In this document: piece after piece, positions 51,507 to 60,469 of the stretch
Layout of the letters: the number at the start of each line of letters is the position of its first letter
Position numbering within the stretch: the stretch's first letter is position 1
Assembly (NCBI RefSeq): GCF_003217775.1
Contig: NZ_QJVJ01000007.1
Location: 248,001 to 312,000 of the forward strand
Direction: 5' to 3'
DNA length: 64,000 nucleotides
Source: Paenibacillus flagellatus
GTDB lineage: Bacteria > Bacillota > Bacilli > Paenibacillales > NBRC-103111
Notes under the pieces: generated by a model
Seen by the model: only the letters and a program-made list of their open reading frames with translations
Database searches by the model: none
Told to the model about the DNA's origin: nothing
Translations under genes and position numbers: made by a program

Positions 51507-52576
51507 TCGCCGTCCCGTCCTTGACGCAGCGCCATGTTGCGGTATTGCGACGGCGTCAGCCCTTCCTGCTTCTTGAATACCTTCGTAAAATAATGCGGGT
51601 CCGCATAGCCGACCCGACCCGCCACCTCGTGAACCGTCGCTCCCGGGTCCCGGAGCAGCTCCTTCGCCCGTTCCATCCGCAGCCGGGTAATATAGACGCT
51701 CAAATTTTCGCCGGTCCATTGCCGGAAGACGAGACCGATATAGTTCGGGGACAAATGAAGCTCCGAGGCAATCGTGTACACCGTCAGGTCGGGGTTGGCG
51801 AACTGCGTCTTGACGATATGCCGCAGCTTCTCGGCCACCGCTTCGCCGCGGCCGCTTTTCCGTTCCATCACCGTACGGGCCATTCCGGTATAAAGCGATT
51901 GGACCGCCGCCATCATCTCCTCCTTGGATCGGGCTTGGCCGAATTCGCGGCGCTCCCGCTCCCAATCGATGCCGAAATAGTCGGGAGTGAGCCCGATGTC
52001 GCGGACGATATCCGGAACCGCGTCCAAGAGACGCGAGCCGATCTCCTTGACGGTATCGCGGCCCATGGCGTCCCTCGCTTTGAAAACGGTATCAAAACAG
52101 TCGGCGACAAATTCGAGGTCGCCCGTTTTGACGCCCGCGACGAGCTTGGCCCGCCATTCCTTGTCGTAGAACAGGCCGAAAAAACGGCTGCGGCTTTCCC
52201 GGTCCGCCGCCCATTCCCGGAGCTTCGCCGTCAGCCGGGCGATCTTCGTCTTGTCGATCGGCTTCAAAATATAGTCGGTTACGCCGTACCGGATTGCGGT
52301 CTGGGCGTAAGAAAACTCGTGGTAGGCGCTCAAAATGACGAGCATCGTATCCGGAAGCCGCTCCCGCACGTGCGCGCAAAGCTCGAGTCCGTCCATCAGC
52401 GGCATGCGGATATCGGTGATCAGGACATCGGGCTCCGTGCGCAGCGCGACCTCCAGCGCTTCCTTGCCGTTGCCGCACGTGCCGACGAGCTCGGCTCCCG
52501 CCTCCTCCCAGCGGATCAAGCGGGCCAAACCGGCGCATACCGAAGGCTTGTCGTCGACGATCAACACTTTCAGCAT
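51503..52576 (-). CDS. Response regulator with AraC DNA-binding domain, YesN type
   Basis: A 357-residue regulator. The receiver domain shows KVLIVDDKPSV, the phospho-acceptor Asp55 in DVLITDIRMPLMDG, and the conserved Lys in YILKPIDKTKI. The C-terminal AraC domain (about 255-350) has LHLSPNYIGLVFRQWTGENL and ADPHYFTKVFKKQEGLTPSQYR. It is co-transcribed with the kinase and divergent from the chaperone and lyase genes. Its likely targets are the promoters at 52.7 and 56.4 kb, which share sequence upstream of their cre sites. Confidence 0.94.
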   Translation of the reverse strand: MLKVLIVDDKPSVCAGLARLIRWEEAGAELVGTCGNGKEALEVALRTEPDVLITDIRMPLMDGLELCAHVRERLPDTMLVILSAYHEFSYAQTAIRYGVTDYILKPIDKTKIARLTAKLREWAADRESRSRFFGLFYDKEWRAKLVAGVKTGDLEFVADCFDTVFKARDAMGRDTVKEIGSRLLDAVPDIVRDIGLTPDYFGIDWERERREFGQARSKEEMMAAVQSLYTGMARTVMERKSGRGEAVAEKLRHIVKTQFANPDLTVYTIASELHLSPNYIGLVFRQWTGENLSVYITRLRMERAKELLRDPGATVHEVAGRVGYADPHYFTKVFKKQEGLTPSQYRNMALRQGRDGE

Positions 52577-52711
52577 CGTATCCTCCTCGCGGGATAGGCG
52601 TTTTTCGGGAAAACCGCCCCTCCATCGTACCGAAAGTATACTATCGGCGTTCGCGGATGAAAAGGGGAGTTGCGCTTTGCGAAGGGCGGTTTTATGGAAT
52701 TTTCCAGCAAA

Positions 52712-52757
52712 GCAAAGAATATTCCCCTTTTGGAAGCGATTGCATTTGGCGTATGCT
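52712..52757 (+). promoter_or_regulatory. Promoter with overlapping cre site (chaperone/lyase operon)
   Basis: TTGGAAGCGATTGCA at 52730-52744 matches the CcpA consensus WTGNAANCGNWNNCW at every fixed position. It overlaps the -35 region of a promoter with -10 TATGCT at 52752-52757. GCAAAG (52712) and TTCCCCTTTTG just upstream recur at 56436-56452, so a second regulator probably binds there. Confidence 0.75.
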
Positions 52758-52784
52758 GGCCGTAGCCGGGAGGGAGGTGAAGAC

Positions 52785-53903
52785 GTGAGGGGAACGAAGC
52801 GGAGGGCAATCGCCCTCGCGCTGGCGGCGGCCGCAGCCGTCGGTATTTTGTTTGTCGTCGCATGGGGAAGCGCCTATGCGGGCAAGCCGGCCGGCGGAGG
52901 CGGGACGGCGGCGGCCGCGGTGAACGGCGAGCCGATCGAGCTCGAATGGATGGAGCGGATCATGCGGATGGAACGCGCGCCGGTGTACGCGTATTTCAAA
53001 GACCAGTACGGGGCGATGCCGGACGAGGAAACGTTTTGGACGAACCGGTACGGCGGGGAACGCCCGATCGACGTGCTGCGGAAGCGGGCGCTCGAACGGT
53101 GCGTCGAAATCAAGGTGCAGCAGCTGCTGCTGCGAAAGAACGGCATGCTGGACGACATCGGGTACGACTCGTTCAAGAGGACGTACGAGGCGGAGCAGGC
53201 GCGGAGGAAGGAAGCGGCGAAACGGGGGACGGTCGTATACGGCCCGGTCGGCTATGACGAGGATACGTATTTCGACGTGTTCCACAACGACCTGTTCCAC
53301 AAGCTGAAAAACCGGATCGCGGCCGTTACGGAGGCGGAGCTCGAAGGCGCTTACGAGAAAACGAAGAGGACGATGTTCGTCCGGGATTACGTCTACGAGC
53401 TCGAGCTGGCGACGATCCGGGACGTTCCGGAGGAAGGCGGGACGAGCCGGCCGGATTCGGGCGAAGCGGTTTTGGCCGCCATCGGGCGGGCCGTTGCCGA
53501 CGGGACGAGCCCCGGCTTGAAGGAGGCTGCGGCCGTTTATGAAGCGAAGGCGGGCGAAGCGGCCGCGTTGACGGTCGAGACGGTGCGGCTGTCCAAGGAG
53601 ACGGAGCGGGACGATCGGTGGCGGCCGCATTATCGCGCGCTCCGCGAGGCAGCGGAGACGCTCGAGGCCGGCGAGGTCGGCGGCGTTAAGCGGCTCCCGG
53701 AGGGGCTTGCGGTCATCCGGCTCGTATCGAAGTCGGGCCCGGTCATCGCCCCTTTCGAGGAGGCCAAGGAAAGCGAGGCGCTCCGCCAAGCGGCCGTCGA
53801 GGCGAAGTACGAAAGCATCGTCCGCGAGGAAATCGCCCGGGCGCAAGTGGTCGTCCGCCCGGAAACGTACGGACGCGCGGCATTTCCGAATCAACCCGAT
53901 TGA
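52785..53903 (+). CDS. SurA/PrsA-like secreted chaperone, no clear isomerase domain
   Basis: A 372-residue protein with an N-terminal membrane anchor or signal (AIALALAAAAAVGILFVVAW) followed by a SurA_N-type helical domain (AVNGEPIELEWMERIMRME, ALERCVEIKVQQLLLRKNGM, SFKRTYEAEQARRKEA) and a C-terminal part that lacks a recognisable parvulin motif. It would help fold exported proteins. The GTG at 52785 follows GGGAGGGAGG. It lies directly before the beta-helix enzyme and shares its promoter, so it may be a dedicated chaperone for that enzyme. Confidence 0.7.
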   Translation: MRGTKRRAIALALAAAAAVGILFVVAWGSAYAGKPAGGGGTAAAAVNGEPIELEWMERIMRMERAPVYAYFKDQYGAMPDEETFWTNRYGGERPIDVLRKRALERCVEIKVQQLLLRKNGMLDDIGYDSFKRTYEAEQARRKEAAKRGTVVYGPVGYDEDTYFDVFHNDLFHKLKNRIAAVTEAELEGAYEKTKRTMFVRDYVYELELATIRDVPEEGGTSRPDSGEAVLAAIGRAVADGTSPGLKEAAAVYEAKAGEAAALTVETVRLSKETERDDRWRPHYRALREAAETLEAGEVGGVKRLPEGLAVIRLVSKSGPVIAPFEEAKESEALRQAAVEAKYESIVREEIARAQVVVRPETYGRAAFPNQPD

Positions 53904-53930
53904 ACATGGGAAACGAAGGAGAGGACGAGG

Positions 53931-56348
53931 ATGATCCGAACATCGATGCGGCGGCTGGCGATCAGCTTCCTGATGCTTGCTTTGCTGCTCCAGGTAAGCG
54001 CTTTCTCGAACACGGCCGCTTACGGGGAAGGGACCGCGGCCGGCACGGTCCACTATGTCGATTCGCAGGCGGCGTTCACGGCGCTGAACGGCCGAACGTT
54101 CGGTCCGGGAGACCGGATCTTGTTCAAGCGCGGCCATACGTTCGCCGGGGGCGTGACGCTGAAAGGGTCCGGCACGGCCGCCAACCCGATCGAAATCGGC
54201 GCCTACGGGGAAGGAAACCGGCCCCTGCTGAACGGCGGCGGGGTAGAGGCCGTGATCAAAATCCGCAACGAGCAATATTGGACGATCGGCGGGTTGGAGC
54301 TGACGAACATGTCCGGCGAGCACCGGAACAAAAACTACAGCGGGATCGTCATCGAAACGGACACGCCGGGAACGAAATCGGGCTTTCGCTTGACCGATCT
54401 CGTCATCCATCACGTGGACGGGGACCATTGGGGGCAGCCGTGGACGGCCGGCATCCTGTTCCGCTCGCTCGGCGGCGACGCGACGACCAAATTCGATCGC
54501 ATTACGATCGACAACAGCCGGTTTTACGATCAATGGAGCTGCGGGGTCGTCATCCGCGCGCAAAATGCCGCCGTCACGCACCATACGAACGTGAAGCTGC
54601 AAAACTTGTCGTTCCGCAATTTGGGCGGCATGGGCTGGCTGTTCTACGGCGTCGACGACGGGCTCGTCGACCATGTGGCGACCTACGACATCGGCCGTGA
54701 GGGACAGTTCGACTACGTCGTCATCGTGGCGGGCTTCCCGCGCGACGCCCGCAACATTACGGTGCAGCACAGCGAATCGGCCCGCATCGTGCCGTCGAAC
54801 GACTCCCACGCGTGGGACGCCGACATCAACATGGGCGGCACGAATGTCTGGCAGTACAACTACAGCCACGACAACCCGGGCGGCATCATGCTGTCGCTCG
54901 GCCAAAACGACGCCGATTTCAAGCTGATTTACCGGTACAACATCAGCGAGAACGACGGCAGCGGCTACTTCGATTTGCGCCGGGACATGCCGGCGGACAT
55001 TTACAACAATACGATTTATACCGAGCGGACGCCGAGGATCGGTCCCGATTACGCCAGCCACCGGTATACGAACAACGTGTGGTACAGCACGTCGGGCGGC
55101 TCCAGGGACTTTCCGGCGAAGCCGGCTTTTTCCCATAACGCCTACTACGGATTTACGGCTAACGTGACCGACGCGCACAAGGTGACCGCATATCCGAAGC
55201 TGACGGCGCCGGGGACGGGAGGCGACGGCCTCGAGACGGCTGCGGGCTACAAGCTGCAGCCGGGCTCTCCGCTGATCGACGCCGGGACTCCGGTAGCCGG
55301 CGGAGCGGGCTTCGACTATTGGGGCAATCCGCTGGCCGACGGCAAGCCGGACATCGGGGCGCACGAATACCGCAATGATGCGCCGGCCAAAGGTCCCGAT
55401 CCGGTACGCCGGCCGACGAACCGGTACGAGGCGGAGGACGGCAACTTGTCCGGCGGGCCGGTGGCGACGACGAACCGTTTCGCCTCCGGGCTCGGCGTCG
55501 TCGGGAGCATGCATGTCGACACGGCCTCGCTGGAGCTGACGGGCATTTACGTCGACAAGTCCGGCCCGCGCCGGGTCGAGCTGAACTACGCGACGAAGGA
55601 CGCGGCGGCGAGCATGGACGTATACGTCAACGGCGATCTGATCGGAAGCGTGGCGCTGCCGTCCACGGGCGGCTGGGGGCCGGCGAAAGGGAAGGCGGCG
55701 ATCGTCGCTCCGTTCCAGGCCGGCGTCGAGAACAAAATCCGCATCGTGCACGGGAACGGCGGCGCGGACTTCGATTTCGTCGAGCTGGCGGACGACGTCG
55801 CCGGGTGGAACGGCGCCCGTCTCAAGGCGGACGGCTGGCTGGCGCAGCCCGACGGAACGAAGCTGCACGTGGAGGGCGACGTAAAGGGCAAGAAGGGAAG
55901 CATCGACGGGAAGCTTCGGCTGTACGATGAGCGGTCGAAGCTCCGCCTGCAGGCGAAAGAGGCGAAATGGGCCGTCGTATCGCCGGAAGGGGAATGGATC
56001 GTCGACAGCGTCGCCCGCGACGGCGTCGGGAAAAGCTACAGCGTTCAGCTCCGGTACAAGCCGGAGAACGCGGGACGCGACGCGGAAGCCGCCGGGGCCG
56101 ATGCCGCGGAAGCGGGCGGAATCGCGGACATCGCGGACCCCGGGGAAGCGGCGGATGATGCGAGCGCCGAGGATACCGAGCGAGCCGAGGACGCCGCGGA
56201 CACCGCGGGAGGCGCGGAAGCCGCCAAGAGACGCCCCGGCGGCTTGCTGTCCGTCACCGTCTGGGAGGGCGTGCAGGCGTCCGGCGCTCCGCTGCTGCAC
56301 GTCCCGCCGGCGCCGCTGCACGGACGGCTGTCTGCCGAACGGCCGTAA
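53931..56348 (+). CDS. Secreted right-handed beta-helix polysaccharide lyase/hydrolase with CBM-like domain
   Basis: An 805-residue extracellular enzyme. The signal peptide is about residues 1-31. The beta-helix domain (about 40-470) starts YVDSQAAFTALNGRTFGPGD and has repeats such as WTIGGLELTNMSG, FDRITIDNSRFYDQWSCGVV, NVWQYNYSHDNPGGIML and IYRYNISENDGSGYF. It ends with the DUF1565/Choice-of-anchor style PLIDAGTP and KPDIGAHEYRN. A CBM35/CBM6-like domain follows (RYEAEDGNLSGGPVATTNRF, residues about 495-615). Next come a small beta-domain and an Ala/Glu/Asp-rich linker (about 700-765). It probably degrades an acidic polysaccharide. The exact family cannot be fixed by eye. Confidence 0.82.
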   Translation: MIRTSMRRLAISFLMLALLLQVSAFSNTAAYGEGTAAGTVHYVDSQAAFTALNGRTFGPGDRILFKRGHTFAGGVTLKGSGTAANPIEIGAYGEGNRPLLNGGGVEAVIKIRNEQYWTIGGLELTNMSGEHRNKNYSGIVIETDTPGTKSGFRLTDLVIHHVDGDHWGQPWTAGILFRSLGGDATTKFDRITIDNSRFYDQWSCGVVIRAQNAAVTHHTNVKLQNLSFRNLGGMGWLFYGVDDGLVDHVATYDIGREGQFDYVVIVAGFPRDARNITVQHSESARIVPSNDSHAWDADINMGGTNVWQYNYSHDNPGGIMLSLGQNDADFKLIYRYNISENDGSGYFDLRRDMPADIYNNTIYTERTPRIGPDYASHRYTNNVWYSTSGGSRDFPAKPAFSHNAYYGFTANVTDAHKVTAYPKLTAPGTGGDGLETAAGYKLQPGSPLIDAGTPVAGGAGFDYWGNPLADGKPDIGAHEYRNDAPAKGPDPVRRPTNRYEAEDGNLSGGPVATTNRFASGLGVVGSMHVDTASLELTGIYVDKSGPRRVELNYATKDAAASMDVYVNGDLIGSVALPSTGGWGPAKGKAAIVAPFQAGVENKIRIVHGNGGADFDFVELADDVAGWNGARLKADGWLAQPDGTKLHVEGDVKGKKGSIDGKLRLYDERSKLRLQAKEAKWAVVSPEGEWIVDSVARDGVGKSYSVQLRYKPENAGRDAEAAGADAAEAGGIADIADPGEAADDASAEDTERAEDAADTAGGAEAAKRRPGGLLSVTVWEGVQASGAPLLHVPPAPLHGRLSAERP

Positions 56349-56365
56349 GGCGATCGAGGAAAGGC

Positions 56366-56395
56366 GAAACCCGGAGCGACTGCGCTCCGGGTTTC
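56366..56395 (+). terminator. Terminator after the beta-helix gene
   Basis: GAAACCCGGAGCG and CGCTCCGGGTTTC, an exact 13-bp stem with a 4-base loop, starting 18 bases after the stop. Only TTTC follows, so read-through is possible. Confidence 0.8.
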
Positions 56396-56435
56396 GTCTT
56401 GTACGCGCCGAGTGTGGAAAGTTGCAGGAAATGAA

Positions 56436-56476
56436 GCAAAGTTCCTCTTTTGAAACCGATTGCAGCCAAGTATGCT
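56436..56476 (+). promoter_or_regulatory. Promoter with overlapping cre site (importer operon)
   Basis: TTGAAACCGATTGCA at 56450-56464 matches the CcpA consensus completely, and -10 TATGCT lies at 56471-56476. GCAAAG (56436-56441) and TTCCTCTTTTG repeat the sequence seen upstream of the cre at 52730. The two promoters are clearly a matched pair for the same regulators. Confidence 0.78.
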
Positions 56477-56555
56477 TGAGATAGGCAAGTGGTATGTTCC
56501 GGACATCCGTTGCACTTCGATCGATCCAATCTCACGTTGGGGGTAGCGCTTTCCT

Positions 56556-58172
56556 ATGAAAATAAAAACGATGAGTTTCAGCCTTCTTCTGGCCTTATCG
56601 CTGACGGCCGCCGGATGCAGCGGCAAGGGCGATTCGCCGAGCCCCGGCGCCGACGGCGCTCCGAAGGGCGACGCCAAGCCGATCTCGTTCAAGGTGATGG
56701 ATTGGCAAGGACAAAACCCGCCTTACGAAGCCGCTTACGAGGACGCCATCAAGACGTACATGAAGCTGCATCCGAACGTCAAAATCGAACGCATCTACCA
56801 GCCGAACGCGAACAACGGGTACGAGAAGCTGCTCGACACCCAGTTCGTCTCGCACAACGCTCCGGATGCGATCCAGCTCGACGGCAATATGATCAAGAAA
56901 TATACGAACCAGGAATACATTATGCCGCTCGATTCGTACATGCAGCAGCCGACCCCTTATTCCGGCGGGAAAAAGTGGATCGAAACGTTCGTCGGCGGCG
57001 AGGAGTCGTTTCTGACGGCCAAGACCGAAAACCGGCTCGGCGCCATCTCGTTCGTCCCCGTCGACGGCGGTCCCGGCTTGATGGAGAACCGGCCGTTCTT
57101 TTACAACAAAGATTTGCTCGCCAAAGCGGGCGTCACGGACATTCCGACTACCTGGAAGCAGTTCATCGAAGCGTGCAAGAAGCTGAAGGCGGCGGGCATT
57201 ACGCCGGTGGCGGCCGACAACAACCGGTTTCTGAACTGGATTCAGAACTGGACGGGCAACCAGTTCGGGGAAAATGCGGCCAGCGCCTTCTTCGACAGCA
57301 AGTACGACGGCATCCAGGAGCTGTACGGTCCGAAACGGTCGATCGCCGTCTTCACCGGCAAAATCGACCGAAACGACGGCATCGTGCAGGCGCAGACCGA
57401 TCTGATCAAGGAATTTTCGCAATATTGGCAGGACGGCTGGGCGGGCGCGAACGAACAGGCGGCCCAGCAGCTGTTCCTGTACCAGAAAGCCGCCTTCCTG
57501 CTGGACGGCAACTGGAATTACGGCCACTACAAAAACAATATCAAAGACTTCCAGTGGAGCGTCATGCCGTTCCCGATGATTACGAAGGAAACGTCCCCGC
57601 TGGCGGAGGAAGCGTTCCCGAAAGGCGCGACCGCGATTACGATTTACGGCTGGGGGCTGAACAAAGATTTGGAGAAGGACCCCGAGAAGCTGAAAGCCGT
57701 CCTCGATTATTTCCAATACGTGACGAGCAAGGAGGCGCAGGAGCGGTTCGTCGACATCGCCGTGACGAACTCGCCGGTGGCAGGCGTCAAAGTGCCGGAA
57801 GCGATGAAGCCGTTCATGGAAACGGACAAAAACCGGCTGAAGGTGCCGATCGGCAACGCGCTTTACTTGGAGGCCGACCCGACGGTGCGGACGGCGGCGG
57901 CGCAGCAATTTTTGACCGGCAAAATCGACAAAAACGAATATTTGAAAACGCTCGCGGACAGCGCCGCCCAGAAGCTGGACAAAAAAGTGCGCGATCAGCT
58001 GGACGACAAAATCGGCATCCCGAGCACGATCGCGGCCGTCCAGAAGCAGATCGACGAGCTGAAGGCGTCCGGCGCGCCGGAGCTGCTCGTCAAGGTGAAG
58101 CAAAAATCGCTCGAAACATTGAACCAGCAGCTGGAGCTGTACCGGACGTACGCGAAGCCGGCTTTGAAATAA
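56556..58172 (+). CDS. Extracellular sugar-binding lipoprotein (ABC transporter)
   Basis: A 538-residue binding protein. The lipobox LTAAGC lies near residue 20. DWQGQNPPYEAAYEDAIKTY and YMKLHPNVKIERIYQPN are typical of family 1 binding proteins. MENRPFFYNKDLLAKAGVTD and AAFLLDGNWNYGHY line the ligand cleft. TTGGGGGT lies before the ATG. It supplies oligosaccharides, probably released by the beta-helix enzyme, to the permeases at 58224 and 59107. Confidence 0.92.
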   Translation: MKIKTMSFSLLLALSLTAAGCSGKGDSPSPGADGAPKGDAKPISFKVMDWQGQNPPYEAAYEDAIKTYMKLHPNVKIERIYQPNANNGYEKLLDTQFVSHNAPDAIQLDGNMIKKYTNQEYIMPLDSYMQQPTPYSGGKKWIETFVGGEESFLTAKTENRLGAISFVPVDGGPGLMENRPFFYNKDLLAKAGVTDIPTTWKQFIEACKKLKAAGITPVAADNNRFLNWIQNWTGNQFGENAASAFFDSKYDGIQELYGPKRSIAVFTGKIDRNDGIVQAQTDLIKEFSQYWQDGWAGANEQAAQQLFLYQKAAFLLDGNWNYGHYKNNIKDFQWSVMPFPMITKETSPLAEEAFPKGATAITIYGWGLNKDLEKDPEKLKAVLDYFQYVTSKEAQERFVDIAVTNSPVAGVKVPEAMKPFMETDKNRLKVPIGNALYLEADPTVRTAAAQQFLTGKIDKNEYLKTLADSAAQKLDKKVRDQLDDKIGIPSTIAAVQKQIDELKASGAPELLVKVKQKSLETLNQQLELYRTYAKPALK

Positions 58173-58223
58173 CGGAAATAAGCGGCGGTTTTCGCCGCGA
58201 TGAACGGAAAGAGGGAGAGACTT

Positions 58224-59099
58224 ATGCCAGAGCCCCGAAGGCTCATCGCCTACCTGTTTATCCTGCCCGCTCTCCTCATGACGGTGCTGTTCGACTATTA
58301 CCCGATTTTGAACGGGATTTATCACGCCTTCTACCGATGGGACGGCGCGAAGGTGGAGAAGTTCGTCGGCCTCTCCAACTTCAGGGAAATCGTGCACGAT
58401 TCGGTCTTCTGGATATCGGTCTGGAACATGACGATATTCCTCGTGTTCCACATCGTGCTCATGGTTCCGACGATCGTCGTCTGCATCGTGCTGTTCCGGA
58501 TCAAGAGCAGCCGGGCGCAGTACGCGTACCGCATCCTGTTCTGCCTGCCGATGGTCGTGCCGGGTCTCGTCTCGCTGCTGCTGTGGCAGTTCATGTACAA
58601 TCCGCAGTTCGGCTTCTTCAACCAGCTTCTCGACAAAATCGGCTTGGGCGAATGGAAGCAGCTGTGGCTCGGCGATCCGAATCTGGCGCTCTGGTGCCTC
58701 ATCCTGATGGGGTTTCCGTGGATCGGGACGATCGCCGCCCTGATCTATCTCGGCGGGCTGCAAAACGTGGACGGGTCGATCTGGGACGCGGCCAAGGTGG
58801 ACGGGGTCGGCCCCTTCATGCAGGCGATCAAGCTCGAGCTGCCGCTGCTGAAGGGACAGTTCAAGCTGAATCTGATCGGCGCCATCTCCGCCACGGTGAC
58901 GGGCTACAGCACGCAGCTCGTCATGACGAACGGCGGTCCGGGCTTCTCCACGATCGTGCCGGGGCTGTATATGTACCAGAAGGCGTTCGGCGGCGCCACG
59001 GATACCGAATTCGGCTACGCCTCCGCCGTCGGCCTGCTGCTGTTCCTGATCGCGCTTCTCATTACGATCGCGACCATGAAGTTTATTCGAAGCGAGTGA
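58224..59099 (+). CDS. Carbohydrate ABC transporter permease, MalF type
   Basis: A 291-residue membrane subunit with six helices. It begins RRLIAYLFILPALLMTVLFD. The EAA-loop motif is SIWDAAKVDGVGPFMQAIKL. GAGGGAGAG precedes ATG 58224. The frame opens at 58200 with an ATG that lacks a site. It forms a channel with the next gene product. Confidence 0.93.
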   Translation: MPEPRRLIAYLFILPALLMTVLFDYYPILNGIYHAFYRWDGAKVEKFVGLSNFREIVHDSVFWISVWNMTIFLVFHIVLMVPTIVVCIVLFRIKSSRAQYAYRILFCLPMVVPGLVSLLLWQFMYNPQFGFFNQLLDKIGLGEWKQLWLGDPNLALWCLILMGFPWIGTIAALIYLGGLQNVDGSIWDAAKVDGVGPFMQAIKLELPLLKGQFKLNLIGAISATVTGYSTQLVMTNGGPGFSTIVPGLYMYQKAFGGATDTEFGYASAVGLLLFLIALLITIATMKFIRSE

Positions 59100-59106
59100 T
59101 GCAACC

Positions 59107-59928
59107 ATGACCAAGGCAAGAGCCGCCGAGTTCGGCAAGCATCTGTTTTTGACGATTACGTGCCTGTTCGTGTTCTATCCGTTTTTCTTGATGGTGCAAA
59201 TGTCGCTCAAGGACGTCGGGCAGATCATCTACGAATTTTTCCGGATCGGACCGCCGTTTCATTTCGAAAACTACGCCTTCGCCTGGCACCGGGTCAGCCC
59301 GATGATCGGCAACAGCGTCATCGTCTCGGGAGGGACCGCGCTGCTGGCCGTCGTCGTATCGAGCGTCGCGGGGTATGCGTTCGGCCGGATGTCGTTTCCG
59401 GGCAAGGAGCCGCTGTTCTGGGTCATCTTCGCCAAGCTGTTCTTGCCGGGCGTCTTGAACCTCGTGCCGGCGTTCGTCCTGGCCTGGAAGCTCGGCCTGC
59501 TCGACTCGTATTGGGCCGTCATTCTGTTCGGCGCGTCGGGGGCGCTGCCGTTCTGGACGTTCGTCATCCGCACGTTCGTCCAGCAGCAGCCCCAGGAGCT
59601 GTTCGACTGCGCCAAAATTGACGGAGCCGGCGAATTCAAAACGTTTCTGCTGATCGCCGTCCCGCTGCTGCGGCCGATGATTACGCTGCTTATGATCAAC
59701 GTCTTCATCGCGGAATGGAACAACTACATTTGGCCGCTCGTCACGCTGACGACGCCCGAGAAACGGCCGCTTACGGTCGGGCTCGCCTTCCTGACGTCCA
59801 GCTACCCCGGCGATTACGGGCATTTGATGGCCGGCTATACGATCGCGAGCGTCCCGCTCCTGCTGCTGTTCGCCCTAGGGATGAAGCAGTTCGTCCAAGG
59901 CTTGACGTCGGGCGCGATCAAAATATGA
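59107..59928 (+). CDS. Carbohydrate ABC transporter permease, MalG type
   Basis: A 273-residue membrane subunit. The EAA-loop motif is ELFDCAKIDGAGEFKTFLLI, followed by NVFIAEWNNYIWPLVTL and the C-terminal MKQFVQGLTSGAIKI. It starts seven bases after the previous gene. It completes the importer of the polysaccharide locus; as in the other systems here, the ATPase must come from elsewhere. Confidence 0.93.
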   Translation: MTKARAAEFGKHLFLTITCLFVFYPFFLMVQMSLKDVGQIIYEFFRIGPPFHFENYAFAWHRVSPMIGNSVIVSGGTALLAVVVSSVAGYAFGRMSFPGKEPLFWVIFAKLFLPGVLNLVPAFVLAWKLGLLDSYWAVILFGASGALPFWTFVIRTFVQQQPQELFDCAKIDGAGEFKTFLLIAVPLLRPMITLLMINVFIAEWNNYIWPLVTLTTPEKRPLTVGLAFLTSSYPGDYGHLMAGYTIASVPLLLLFALGMKQFVQGLTSGAIKI

Positions 59929-59970
59929 CGAGAGTGTCCCGATTGTCTCTTAGGACGCTCTTCATAAACC

Positions 59971-60000
59971 AAGGCATCCCGTCCATCGGGGTGCCTTTTT
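59971..60000 (+). terminator. Terminator of the importer operon
   Basis: AAGGCATCCCG and CGGGGTGCCTT (one G-T pair) with a 5-base loop, ending in five T. Confidence 0.9.
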
Positions 60001-60053
60001 CACGAAGCCCGTTCGTTCATTTGATGGGGATCTACGCGTCGGTGCCCCGAACA

Positions 60054-60082
60054 TTGACAAGCCGCGGCCGCAACGATAAAAT
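60054..60082 (+). promoter_or_regulatory. Promoter of alaS
   Basis: A perfect TTGACA (60054-60059), a 17-base spacer and TAAAAT (60077-60082). Transcription would start near 60089, at the beginning of the T-box leader. Confidence 0.88.
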
Positions 60083-60088
60083 AATGGG

Positions 60089-60426
60089 ATGAAACGGCAT
60101 ATCGCCCAACGCCATGACGAAACGAGTAAGCCGTCGCCCTTGATCCAGAGAGAAGGCTCCGGTGCCGGGAACGATTCCGCGCCGCGCTGAGAGAGCCTTT
60201 ATGAAGAAGAACGGCCGAAGCTGCTTCGGAGCGTGGACGAACTCCACCGGTACGGAACCGTTATTTTCCGCTGAAGGCGATTGCGGGCAGCCGTCCGTTC
60301 GCGAGCTTCGAGACCGCATGTTCCGACAGGAATGCCGGCGGATCGATGCCGCGCGGAGGCGGGGACGCAATAACCAGGGTGGTACCGCGAGATCAAGCTC
60401 GTCCCTGACTTTCAGGGGCGTTTTTT
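60089..60426 (+). ncRNA. T-box riboswitch leader of alaS
   Basis: The conserved T-box sequence AGGGTGGTACCGCG lies at 60376-60389, about 80 bases before alaS. A terminator hairpin CGTCCCTG/CAGGGGCG with six T follows (60400-60426). The alternative antiterminator pairs the T-box with the 5' part of this stem. The upstream 290 bases have stem I features such as GAGTA (near 60122) and AGAGAG runs. Uncharged tRNA Ala would stabilize the antiterminator and switch alaS on. I could not assign the Ala specifier codon safely. Confidence 0.93.
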
Positions 60427-60469
60427 GTTCTTTTCATCCTAACGTCAAGTTGAACGGAGGCACGAATTG

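Noticed and set aside
49701-51965. Histidine kinase with a 153-residue N-terminal extension
   Set aside because: The extension overlaps the response regulator out of frame. The ATG overlapping the regulator stop is the true start.
52692-56321. Open frame of 1209 codons on the minus strand
   Set aside because: It lies antisense to the chaperone and beta-helix genes, has Arg/Val/Pro-rich shadow composition and no recognisable motif. High GC content gives long antisense frames.
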